Shown here in pieces: positions 1 through 11,900 of a stretch of DNA of 64,000 nucleotides. The DNA comes from Henricia sp. BOLD:AAB3569 (taxonomy: Eukaryota > Echinodermata > Asteroidea > Spinulosida > Echinasteridae), in contig JBBELK010000504.1 in assembly GCA_037783545.1 (NCBI GenBank), positions 1,426,001 to 1,490,000 of the forward strand, given 5' to 3'. The translations under genes and the position numbers were made by a program. Each line of letters opens with the position of its first letter. Positions within the stretch are counted from its first letter, which is position 1. Under the pieces are notes generated by a model. It was not told the DNA's origin and searched no databases. It saw only the letters and a program-made list of their open reading frames with translations.

Positions 1-210
1 CCCTCTGTTGGCAATTATTTTGTTTTCGGTTAAAGGTGTTGTTTAGATTTTACCGAAATTTCGTTCTAACGATTGAATTTTTTTGTAAAAGACAATGGAT
101 TAGCAGATCATAGCTTTAATCACCGCTTTTGGATCCACCCTGTATACACGCATATCAGAGTGGATTAGTAAGAACCATACAGCGTTCGTTACTTTGCTAG
201 TTGCATATCT

Positions 211-480
211 ATACAACTCCGAGAGAAAGATTTATTTCGTAGGAAAACTTGAGGGAGTATACCACTGTGCCTCATAGCTCAGCTGGTAGAGCATCTGACC
301 GGTGTGTCGGAGGTCTTGGGGAAACCGGAGGGAGTATACCACTGTGCCTTATAGCTCAGCTGCGGTAGGGCATCTGCCCGGTGAGTCGGAAGTCTCTGGT
401 TCGAATTCCGATAAGGCACGAATTACTTTCCTCTCATCCCGTGTGTGGTTGTCTCATTTCAATGATGAAATACCATACCA
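211..480 (+). mobile_element. tRNA-headed SINE (family F), with duplicated head
   Basis: The element has a lead-in GAGGGAGTATACCAC, a Pol III A-box-like TAGCTCAGCTGGTAG and a B-box-like GGTTCGAATTCC near 399-410. The unrelated tail includes TGTCTCATTTCAATGATGA and ACCATACCA. The head occurs twice in tandem (about 268-325 and 345-420); the first lacks a B box. A second copy is at 58206-58395. Confidence 0.75.
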
Positions 481-2843
481 AACGAGAAATAGGCTGCAGG
501 AACATCTCTCACCGTCGAAAGTAAGGCAAAAGCTGAGAGGTTGCCTTGCAAGACACGGCCAAAGTTTGGTTTTTGAACATAAATAAAGGAAAGGATTTCT
601 GTAGCAATAGTCTGTGGTCTGTCATCCTGAGATCTCAGGGAATTTCTACTCTGCAAAGCGACGTGACAATACCCTGAGGAAATACACGCAAATCTGTGGA
701 GCGAGCCGGCTGTTGTCTTGAGCCAACTCACGCCCGAGTCATTTTGATGTAATTTAATAAATTCGGTCATGTTATGCCGAAAAGAAACAATTTCTATACT
801 TTCTAGAAATTGTATTGGGTTCCGTTCCTTATGACTGTCCCATTCCTACCAAACTTTCAAACGACGATCTTAATTTACTCCGCAGTTTTTCAAATTAATA
901 ACAGGGATGCATGCTGACGAATGTAATGGAACGGATTCCCCAGTATGCTTTAAATAGCAGCCAATCGCCGACGCGGACAGCAGCCAGCATTACCGAGTAC
1001 ATGTATCACATGCATGCACGGTGTTTACAATCTGCGCGCGTTACATTTGAATGCCTGCAATCGTGCTACAATGCACTGCAAGCGTCCTGATTGGTCCAGC
1101 AGAGGCGACAAGATTTCTTTTGCCCCTTCCTCCCCTTGAAATGGGGCCTTTTTCAACAGGGCCACTGTACGCAGGAGTTAGGGAGTGCGTTAAAGGGGCA
1201 CTGTTGCAAGAGGATGGTGGTCTGTCTGATGAATTGAAAACGAATGCGTTTGGAGAGAAGCAGGGAACGTTTAATCCCAAGTACTCCATTCAATCTCTGC
1301 GGCCTCCCCCACCTCCCCGGCGCTGACTGGTGAGCCTTTTGTCTCCTTTATTTCTGGGATGAAAGGTTTCGTGAAATGAAAATTAACTTCCAACTGATTT
1401 TATACAAAACTCGGAACATGATACAACATAGACAAAGGGGGCTGTCTCATATTTATTTTTACAATGTATTTCACAAAGATGTTACCCTTTTTTGCTATTT
1501 TTTTTACCATGTGAGGGCGCTGTTCATAGCTAGTCATGGAGGGAACCTACACTGTTGAAAAACAAAAGAAAAACATTATATTTCAAAGAGCAACAGTAAC
1601 CCATTGATCCATTTCTGACTCCAACAAATTTGTGATAACTGTCGCAAATTGTCGTAAATTAATTGTCGTAAATTAATACATTTCGTGATATCAAGAAACC
1701 ACTGAAAATGACACCAGCTTTTGTACACAAATATATGGAGAATTCGTCTGCTGTTGGTGAGATAACATCACAACTTTGCTCATGAATATGGAAATCATTA
1801 GCATAAACATAAAACAAAACTTGCAAATGTAGCGAAAAACAACCATTTAATTCTCTGAAATTGATTGGAATATGCAAAACGTATACATGTACTCTCATAT
1901 TGAAAATCACCATGTGCCTGTTCTTCAAGTACAATCTCAAAATGACCCAAGAGTACCACAACCCAAGCGAACAAGTCACCAAACTTTCAGTAAATCAGCA
2001 AGCCGTGATTATGAATGGGTCCTTCCGTCATAATTATGAAAATAACGAGTATTAATTCTGACTGCCGCAAAAATAAACTGTTTTCGAAATTTGAAAAGGC
2101 AAAGGCGAGGAGGCATGCACGCGTGACTGTTATTTGTACATGAACTTGCAGGGGGAATGGTCTGAATAGGGCATTAAAGTTCAATGGACCGATCAAAATT
2201 GGATTTTTATTAATTTGTCTTACTAATTTTCTGTCGATTTGACTAAGTTTCATTTTAAACTTAATTTTATTGACAGCAGTTCCGGAAGTTACGATTGTAG
2301 CTTCCTCGAAATTGTTAGGCTCCTGGGGAAAAACACCGTTTGTTTGTACACAAATATAATTATAAATATCGATGAAATGCATCCACATTACTTTGTTTAC
2401 TTCACTCAGTTTCGAGGTTGTTGATCCCTGGGTATAGGCTTGTAATAATCAAACTTTTTCCCAGAGGGGGTAAATGTAGGTCGGGTGCACAAATTTATAC
2501 ATATACATGTACATGTTTTGGATCGTCAGGATTTGAACCCGAGACCTCAGACACCTGGAGTAGGCACCTTACAATGAGACACAGTGGAGATGTTATACAC
2601 ATTTTATTGGTCAGTAACGCGTATGAAGTTATAACTCCGCGCTATAATCCCACGGCGACCCCTACGGCCTGTAAAAGATAGGGATACGCCCTAGGGCGAC
2701 CCTGAGGCCGCCGCAGGTATCTCTCGATTTCGGGGGGCTACGGCCGCCGTGTCCTAGCCGTAGAGCAAATGTGACCGAGGTATTAGTGCCTTATCTAAAT
2801 GTTCGCTGCATTCAACAAACGTCCGATAAAGAATTGATATTCT
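481..2843. other. Non-coding stretch without recognised features
   Basis: Short overlapping open frames on both strands show no family motifs or matching splice sites. Around 1041-1326 frames are open on both strands, which is typical of chance. I see no gene, RNA or clear inverted repeat. Confidence 0.5.
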
Positions 2844-3036
2844 AAAGCGGGCCTCCCACTGTGCGATGTTTGCCACGAATTTCAAACGATTAGGTAGGCC
2901 CGCTTTAAGCGAATGTCCTACGAATTGGTACGATTTTCGCAGACTGCCTATAGACTCTACACACAATCGTACCCAATCGTACCCAATCGTAGGAAATTAG
3001 TGACAAAAATCGCACAGTGGGAGGCCTGCTTTAGAA
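2844..3036. mobile_element. MITE (family Q), copy 1
   Basis: The element has terminal inverted repeats AAAGCGGGCCTCCCACTGTG and its complement at CACAGTGGGAGGCCTGCTTT. The interior contains CCAATCGTACCCAATCGTA. Copy 2 is at 8717-8864. Confidence 0.8.
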
Positions 3037-3182
3037 AGGTGCATGGCTGTCCTCGACACCAGCGTAAGTTCATCGTAAGTGAGCTTGTTCAGCGATGATT
3101 TGCAAGTAACACAGGATGAATACGCACAAAAGAGAGACTAATATTTGCAGTTCATTTGAATAATGGATTGTGACTAATTGGA

Positions 3183-3700
3183 TTAAAGACAGTAGGCCTA
3201 TACATGATTGGTAAATTGTTACAAATAGTTTTATCCCCCACGTGTGATTGAAGATATGCATGATTAAAACCAACCTGAGCAAAAACCAGTTCCGTACTTC
3301 GTCTAACTTTTGAGAAAACAATCAAAAAAGGGTTTGCAGTAATGTTGCCCCAAAACCACTTCGCCCTGAACCATTTCGCCCTGAACCACGGCCTGTGCAC
3401 GAAGTGGTTTTGAGGCAAAGTGGCATTATGGCGATGTAGTGTTTGTACCATAGAGCTATATAGTAATTTGGGGCGAAATGGCACTCGGGCGAAGTGGTTT
3501 GGGGGCCAATTGAATTTTCGTCTCATGAGACGAAAACTAATTGTTTTACTCATTTCTCAAAGACTATAGCATTTCAGACAAAACCATTTTAGGGGAAGTT
3601 TTCTACGGTCATCATGTTTATATTGTGGAATCTGTTTATATTGTGAATCTGTGAACATTTCTGATTTTCGAGATTACCAATGATGTATACTGCCTTTAAG
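3183..3700 (+). mobile_element. MITE family A copy 1, with internal CGCCC/CACTTCG repeats
   Basis: The ends are related inverted repeats (ATACATGATTGGTAA and TTACCAATGATGTAT) running into TTAAAG/CTTTAA. The centre holds short imperfect inverted units such as CCACTTCGCCC and GGGCGAAGTGG. Other copies are at 22572-23096, 23966-24479 and, reversed, 56432-56848. Open frames with FRAKWF repeats come from this centre and are not genes. Confidence 0.85.
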
Positions 3701-4655
3701 ACTCGGGGATATGTGATGGACTTGCAAATTCAACGGTATGCAGGATGCGTGCCTTTCTTCTACCCCTGGGATTTAGTTCGGGCAAAGCTTGACATTGTAT
3801 CTTCAAGTCTTTGGACAAAGTGCACCAAATGGGTTTAAAATGTTTCTATTCCTGCCTCATCCATTTAATCTTCATTTCCTGCCGTCCTGGTCTTCATCAA
3901 AGCCAAAACGACCCGGCCATGGTTAGCCGCAGTGACCGGTGTGGTGCACCCATCGTCGCGCCCCCAGGAGAGCTCCCATTCCCTGGGGCTCAAGTGACCT
4001 TTCCCCCGGGGCAAACTACCCGGTATCCCTTCCGCATGTCATGGTCAATTAAGACTGAAGTGTGAGCGGGGAAATAATCAATTAAAACGCCCACTTAATC
4101 AATTTCCATGTTAGTTTTTAGTTTAGTTCACTGACTCATCCTTTTATCCCAACTCTCTGCATGCGTTTAATCAGAATCTCTTCTGACGGTTTTAATTTTT
4201 CAAAACCTCCACATTCTATACGTATTGTACGCGGAAATCAATACAATAGAAAACGTCAAACGTATATATACATTCAAATAAAACAATATACATCACTCTT
4301 GAAAATAAAATGGAATATGAACTCGAGTTCTGAACAAAACAGTAAGCTACATATACATATACACGTAAATATAAAACATGAGTTACATTAACAAAATGCC
4401 GTGAGGTTTGTTTCAAATTACTGTACAACGCGCGGATCTTGAACCAGGTCATTGGATTTTGACAATTAAACAAGCTTTTTGCAAAATGCTTCGAGTTTTC
4501 TGTTAAATTATAAATGCCACAAAATATGACAACAGTTCACCCGATCCACCACCAACGTACAGTACAACAGTTTTGGATACCTCATGTATTGTATAAAGTT
4601 TACTTCTACAAAAACTGAGCTTGTGCTAATCATGCGTTTGAATGGTTGCCCCCAG
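3701..4655. other. Non-coding stretch without recognised features
   Basis: A C-rich patch lies at about 3950-4030 and an AT-rich patch at 4250-4390. No gene or repeat is recognised. Confidence 0.5.
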
Positions 4656-4658
4656 AAT

Positions 4659-4727
4659 CGATGAGAAACGCTTGGTGGCAGCAAACATAAGCTCAAGAGT
4701 GACGCTGTTTGCTGCCACCAAGCGTCT
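4659..4727. repeat. Near-perfect hairpin
   Basis: AACGCTTGGTGGCAGCAAAC pairs with GTTTGCTGCCACCAAGCGT across a loop of about 20 bases. Confidence 0.8.
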
Positions 4728-4830
4728 CAAAGTGTCCAATTTCATAGAGTGCCAGTTACCTGCGTTCCAAACCTCGATCTGAAGACGAGGCTTGGCACGC
4801 AAGTAGTCTGGTACCTTTCCAATCGGCATT
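4728..4830 (-). other. Exon-like open segment, unidentified
   Basis: The minus strand reads MPIGKVPDYLRAKPRL, then QIEVWNAG, followed by a possible donor GCAG|GTAACT. What follows that donor resembles the end of a GGGCCAATTTCATAGAG-type MITE. The amino-acid text looks protein-like, but I recognise no family and see no partner exon. Confidence 0.2.
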
Positions 4831-5330
4831 TTTGCATTCTAAGGCACGATTGAACTATTCAAACGTGTGAATATGGTATATTTCATGGCTTTAGCCCTAG
4901 GCCTATACCAATATTTCAGAAGTCACACGTATACATTCACAATCATTGATCTCTATAGTGAATGAGTTGGCATGGATTCGACATGTGCCTGATTGCATAA
5001 TTATTTGTTACTGAATACAGCGTACTGCAAAATATATACGTCCACCAAATTTTGGGAAATCGTTTTTTTCGACTTCCCCTAAAAACCTACAGATTTCCGT
5101 AGATAACAAAAGTCTTAGGTCAACTGTACAGGAAAGAGGACAAGACCCATATATATTATATTATATTACATAAATCATGATTTGTATCGAAGACATTATA
5201 ACAGCCTTATTTTTCACGATAGAAAAAGTACTCATTATTATTTTATGCAAATTTGGTCTCTAGACTTGTTTCAATTACAACAAGCAATTTTGAAAATCTT
5301 GTAAGGTATACCATTTAAGTCGATGTCCGC

Positions 5331-5430
5331 TAGTCTCGTACCCAGACCTGCTGGGGATGCTCGCACACCTGCTGGGGATGCTCGCCCAACAGGGCGAGCA
5401 TCCCCGGAGCAGGTCGGGGTACGAGACTAA
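5331..5430. mobile_element. Hairpin MITE (family G), copy 1
   Basis: The arms are GCTAGTCTCGTACCCAGACC and GGTCGGGGTACGAGACTAAG, with an inner GGGGATGCTCGCC / GGGCGAGCATCCCC hairpin. One unit (ACCTGCTGGGGATGCTCGC) is duplicated. It lies just downstream of the SDR stop codon. Copy 2 is at 31060-31136. Confidence 0.85.
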
Positions 5431-5493
5431 GCGTCCACCGACACGAACCTTACGCTTCCCTGATTAGGAAACCAGATCAAAAATGGCGCGTTT

Positions 5494-5951
5494 CTACTGC
5501 TCAACGCCGCCGTTGGGGGCGCTGCCGTTAACGTCAATGACATTGGCGTTTTCATCTGACGTCACAGGGGTTTCGACAGGGGCATCCGGCGAAGAATCCG
5601 AACAGTCAAGATTTTCTCTGGGCCTCGGAAGACAAGAACTCCCAGACATGAACGTGAAAACTAAGTCCACCCACGGTGTGGGCAAGACGAATAAGAGTTT
5701 GAGGAGGTAGTGTGTGGTAAAGGGCGCTGCCAAGTACCGCTGGCGTGGTCGCAGTACCGTGAGGGCGTCTGTTACTGCTGTTAAGACGGGCTGGAGATCG
5801 GACGAGCCCTGGCCGGACCATGAACACATGGAATTCATGACGTAATCGAAATACTCCGTCCCGTATTCAGCTTTCAAGGAGTCGGACATGTTGTTCCAAA
5901 CGCCCTGCAGGATTCTCTCGATGTTTTCTTTCTTGAAGAAGTTTGTGGCCC
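5494..5951 (-). CDS. BDH1: SDR gene terminal coding exon 4
   Basis: Acceptor TTCTTTCACAG is followed by 458 bases ending in TAG at 5496-5494. It encodes the substrate-binding C-terminal half (residues 236-387): [14 protein letters not shown], the YFDYVM helix, [15 protein letters not shown] and RQRYLAAP, all with clear BDH1 counterparts. A hydrophobic stretch ([18 protein letters not shown]) follows, then an acidic Ser/Pro/Thr-rich tail ending in NGGVEQ. I found no canonical AATAAA close downstream on this strand. Confidence 0.92.
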
Positions 5952-8900
5952 CTGTGAAAGAAGTTAAAACTGATTGTGACAATGGTAACAAGGTTATTCT
6001 CTTCTATGATAACCGCAAAGTATGCTGAAAGATCAAGGAGGTCGACGGATGTAACATTTTATCGGTGAGTAACGTGTATGGCCACCTCTTGTGACAAGGA
6101 TGACTGCATCAGCCTCTGTAAGAGCCGATGAGGCAGGGTGCGCCACTCTGTCTAAAGTGCATCCCCGAGCTCCTGCATGCACTTAGGGTTGTTTTTGAAA
6201 TGCGCGCCTCTAGAGGTCAGCTCATCCCACGCAGGTTTAATCAGGTTGAACACCCAACATAGACCCTTTCCATATAGTGCACCGGCGGCCATGACAGGGG
6301 CATGTTTTTATATTTAATTGATGCGACGATCTACAAAGTGCCTATGGCGTACGGTGACAATGTGACTGCTCCCTTTCATGGCCGCTCGTGTAAAGAGTCA
6401 ATAGGATTCTCCCAGAAACAGGAAATGTCACATTTCATTGCTACGGGAATCACTTTGTTCAAACAAGTTCACTTGGACCTGGACGAAATCACTTAATAAG
6501 AGGAACAGCAATTCCAAAGTGATTGGTCAATCAGTGCCTTGTTATCCGCAAGTTCCCCGTATTCAACAAACTTCTGTTCTATTCAAGAATTGATATTTTT
6601 AGAATATAATTGAGGGTATACAAAGTTTGACGACGGAAAATTGAAATGACGGTGATATGCACTGAAGAAGGGTTATTCAGATCCATATCCGTCTATATAC
6701 ACAATAAAGTGAACACCTAAAACCTCACCCACCCCATATATGAAGTCATTTTTGATTTGGTCACGAAGGAATAAAAAATTCATGGGAGACAAATTACATT
6801 TCCCCCCAGGCCTGGCATGAAAATACGCCTCGGATGGCCTCCCGATGACACACGTTTCCCCTGCACGTAGAGCGTCCTAAATGCCCTACTGACCCATTAA
6901 TGAGCTAACTTCAGGCCCAATTGCCTACTTTCCGCCATCTCCGTGGTCTAGTCATTCCTCAAACTTGGACGCCTAACAGTTGATCAAAATCTTTCCCCAT
7001 GCACAAAATAGTCACTGAGTCGTTTTACCTGGTCACAGGCGAGATATAGACCGTATCGAATAGCTGCCATCTTGTAGGGCATTTTCTTTGTTCCATGAGG
7101 ACATGTATGGTTGCACACTAATTTGTTCATACATTGTTGACCAATAGACTGCCGAAGTGAATGCGTCATCTTTTGTTGGTTGCCTTGGCAATTGGCTCTA
7201 AACTAAAAATCACTGAACGCTTATGTAAGAAACCCAAAATTTACCACTGCCTACTTTAGACTGATTTTGCTTCATCGCACCATACATTTTGCTTCTAGTA
7301 CCCCAGCGGTTACCGAGGGCCGTAATACCGTACCACAGGGCCTCAGCGTGCCACTCACCGGCGAAGTTGGCCGGTTCAACCAGCACCACTTTCACGCCCC
7401 ACTTGTACATCTCGTGGCGAAGTGAGTCGGACATGGCCTCTACGGCGTATTTGGTCAGGCAGTAGGGCGAGTTGCATGGGAAGCTCATCCGCCCGCTGAT
7501 GCTGCTCATGTTAACGATGCGACCTGACCAAAAAAACAACTTTTAATTTTAAAAAGAAAGGCTAAAATGAAAGGCGGCTAAAAAGAAAGGCTACAAAAAA
7601 GCTAGAAAGTTGAACCCATGAGTAGTTTTTTTAGAACCAAAAACAACTTTTGTTGTATAATCGCTCATGGACAACCGTATTATTGCGAGTACATTTAGAG
7701 AAAAGAGAACAAGAAGTATATAATTATTAGACAAAATATATTAAAGCCCATTACATTATTTGCAGTGACCTAAAATTAATGCGTTGAAAAAAAAAAATAA
7801 AAAAAAATTAAAAAATAGCAATGGTAACAAACACCACATGGTATTTTTCCCCATACATTGGTATTTTTTTTGAGAGAAATTGCCAACTGAAGGTGCTTTA
7901 AAAAATATATATCGTTTGCAAACATTTTTTTACCATTCATTCAACACAAATAACATGCATGGATTTTTAAGGTTTTCCGACTGTATGCACCTTTGTGGCT
8001 GAAATAGTTTATCAACATTATTCTTTAGTTATTCGTTAAAAAAATTGTTAAAAGGTTTCTTGTGCAAATGATATAATGGGATTTAAGTCAATTTAAGTTT
8101 AAAACAAGAAACAATAAATCGGTCATCTATTTTAAAAATTTTGAGGTCATGCATTTTACTTTGAGTCATGTACTCGACCCAGAACCTTCAATCAGTGATG
8201 TATCCATAGACACTGATAGTGGACATTTTAAAGGAGAAACAAAATAGAGCCACTTCTTTGTTTGAGGTTAATAACCCCTCAAGTGCTCGGGCTAAAAACG
8301 GCGCAGGCTCTAACATTTTTATCCGCTCCCAGCATAACAGTAGCCGGAGCTCACCTGCCAGAGCGCACCTGCATTACATAAACTCCGGACCAATGGGATC
8401 CTATACGCCAATCGCCGACGGACAACATACCCGAAACAAAACACTAAAGACCTGGGCACCTGGGACCCCTGTTGTTCCCCTTTTGTCTCCGTCCGATGAC
8501 CGAGTTCGACAAGGGGCTGACCCCCACCATGACCCCCTCACACCTGCTTGGGCAAGCCCCTTCCTGCATGCTATACGCTGGAACCAATTGTGGCCGTTCC
8601 GGGATGGCTTAATCGCAGGCAAGTGTTCGGCTAAACTTAGAAACTATACACACATTTTAACGTGAATTAACACCCGTTTCATACAGGCGCACCAGAGTCG
8701 CGCCAAACTAATTTTATTAAAGCGGGCCTCCCACTGTGCGATTTTTGTCACGAATTTCCTACGATTGGGTACGATTGTGTGTAGAGTCTATATAGGCAGT
8801 CTCCGATAACCGTACCTATTCGTAGGAAATTCGTGGCAAAAATCGCACAGTGGGAGGCCCGCTTAAGAGCGACTCGAGTCGCTCCGATTAAAATTTGGTT

Positions 8901-11900
8901 TCAGACAGGCGTTCAAGCCGTGCACACTAAAGATCGACGTCTGAAACCAAGTCGCTCTTCGGTCGTTCTGACCGACTGGAACACTGAGTCGATCTTTCGA
9001 CTTCTGGCGAACCAAGTCGCTCCAAATTGTAATGTTTCATACCTCGAAGTTAATTCAAATTTCTGGGATAATTTAGTTCGGCGCGACTCTGGTGCGCCAG
9101 TATATGAAACGGGTGTTAGTTTCCTTGCAATAAGACCTCGATTTAAAGGGCCCCTTATTTAGGATTTTTATCAATGAAATCTATGCTTTAAAACCACTCT
9201 ACTCAGTTAAAGTCATAAAAATCCTATTTGGAGCTTGCTTTGGGGGTTAAAACAAAGGTTTTTAGTTTTTATGCTAATGCGAATATGCATATTCATGACC
9301 AAGGTCACGATGTCACAAGAGGCAAACACAGGAAAATCACATTCAACTGTGCACAAAAGATTCCACTTTTTTCTCAATTTTCCTGAAACTTTTGTAATCC
9401 ATGGCTGTTTGACATGTTGCCTGCTGTAAGCCATGACAAAACTGGGTGTAGAAACTGCAGCAATTTGCCACAAGTCCAACTTGAAGTTTTATGTTTTTTC
9501 TTAACTTTTCCCTTCTGTCTTCCTTATGTGATGCACTCCAAACAGCGCCCTCTGTCTGTGATTTATTGCAATGGAATCTTCAAAGTTGAAAAAGGCCACC
9601 TTTTATTGATTTTACATCCAAACGAACAATAGCATGTCTTGCTGAACAAGTAATCCGTCATTATGAAGCAAAGCTTATGCACAAAGTTGTTTAGCATGTC
9701 ACAGGCCCTTTAAGTCTGTCACGTTTAAATGAACAGAACTCGATGTTTTAAGCAAAAGTCTTGAAGTCCAAAAAGTGGGGTTGTTTACTTTTACAAACCA
9801 TCAACACTCATAGAACTGACCATTTTTATAAAAGTTTTTAGACTGTAGCATTAGCTCCTTGGTTGGAACCGCCATACTCAGGCTAAACTTGCAAAAACTC
9901 TACTCTCAACAACAATGATCCCCTATGTTTAAAAAATCATAAAATAAAATAAAAACCATGAGATTTTTATGCATTATTTTGGTAAATATATAGTTGGCAA
10001 AAATCGCCTGAAAAAAATCGCCAGAAACCTTTTAACCAAATTTAAAGATAGGTTACATGATTGGAAAATCCTACAAACGGCGTTGTCTCCACGTGCGATC
10101 AAGGATGTGTGTAAGTCAGCTCATTAGCCCACTAATACCTTTCGAGAAATTGCCCGAAGCCACTGTCCTATTTAGGCTGGTTCCTTGGATATGCCGAACG
10201 AAAAACCGAGCTATAATATGATACAGCAGTCAGGGACCTAGTTTCCATCACTTGCAATTGTAAAAAAAAGTATGTGCACACACATTTATGGAGCGTAGAA
10301 ATGTACATCTGCAAGTATAGCCTATCGTTTTCTTATCAAAAATACCATATCGGGTGGACTAATTGCATTGGACAGTTGGAACCCCTTCTTTCTTCAAAAA
10401 TTAATGATCGATTGAACTTTTGGGACGAGGCCTACAAATGTTGCATACGGGCTTTAATATGTCGACATGTTTCCCCCTCCGAGTAGGCCTACACATCCGT
10501 GAACACGTACCAGCCAGCTGGTCTTCATTCTATGACCCCAACATCTATTAAATGTGTATGGATTTTTATTTTCATCCGGAGTACGGTCAGGGAACCCCTC
10601 TATTCTTCCCAGCACTCACGAACATACACCCTTGAACATGTCAGTGAGGTTTGAATGTAACATTACATGTAGGCCCTAGCCCCCAATCTGAAAATCATGA
10701 AAAGGCCAATCCTGGATAGTCCCATACAAATATTAATTTTGATGAAAAACGTAGGGACGTCTGAGCTTGTTTTTTGTTGTTATCACATTGAAACGAAAAG
10801 ACTGAAAGACGGTCTCCCGTTTGGACACACAAGTGGACATTCTTTAAAATACGTCCAAAAAGGCCTCTAGTATGCTACATGTTAAAAATCAATTGCTGAC
10901 CATTGTGCAAGATTAGAGATATAGCGAAAGTGTCTTCATTGTTATTATTATTATTATTATTTCTCAATATTGCTCATCGCACTGTCACTCGCAAGCGTGA
11001 GGAAACCCATGAAGAATTAGAATTAGAAATGGCCAGAGACACCGGGGAATATCCCCTTGCTCTTCACGAAAGAATGCTCTGAGATCTTTACAGTGCGTTA
11101 CCGTTACCTAACACACTGGACCAACGGCTTTACATCCCTTCCGAAGGATGGAGCAAGTGTGGTTGAGTGCCTTGCTCAAGGGCACAGGTACCGCAGCCGG
11201 ATTCGAAGAATCTTAAGACGACATGCCAGGAAGACGTCCTGGATTAAAGACAATGTATAGTGCTCACAAAAAAATGATCTAAATGACAGAGGCATATCCG
11301 AAAGTTGTTTTTTGTCACTTATCAGACATGCCTTATTGTTTAAGTTAGTTTAGAGAAAACATTTTGGTGGGAAAAAGGTGAACATTTTAGGAGAATTTTG
11401 AGTCTAATTTTTTTTCTTTCTGTGGGCAGTGAAACCTCCATGCCTGCCACAAGACTTAACTAGCAACAACAGACGCCAAGTGCACGAGGTCTCTGTTCTA
11501 GCGTTAATTAACCCGGATACACGTTATTCTCCACGGTCGAGCGTGCTGCTCCAGTTTAAAGCTCACCTTTGCTGCGCCGGATAAGGGGCAGGAATGCCTG
11601 TATGACCCGTATGCTGCCCCACAGGTTGACGTCTGTTACGTATTTGAACTGGTCCAGACTGATCCATTCCAGCTCTCCCAGGCCGTTCACTGCTGCGTTG
11701 TTCACTACGCCCCACAGACCTGCCGGATTGACAAGAGCAAAACAGGCTCATTAACTATAATTTCCTAGGGTGTGAGAAAACAAATTCCACTGGAATTAAA
11801 TTTAGGAGCGTTAAGCTTAATTAATGGGGTAAAATTTATTATCCTTTGTTTCGTAGAGGCCATCCAAACTCCAAAGTTGTCACCATTTCCACAGCCTATA

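Noticed and set aside
260-420. Functional tRNA genes in the SINE heads (also 52060-52130, 52300-52370, 33555-33645)
   Set aside because: Acceptor stems are mismatched, loops are irregular and each head is joined to the same non-tRNA tail in other copies, so these are SINEs.
3152-3553. Coding gene with FRAKWF/AKWFWGE repeats (also 22472-22768, 24084-24432, 56492-56914)
   Set aside because: The frames come from the palindromic centre of family A MITEs and appear on both strands of every copy.
7210-7358. Extension of SDR exon 3 through the open frame to 7210
   Set aside because: The read-through text has no SDR similarity, and GCCG|GTGAGT spliced to exon 4 restores the family sequence in phase.
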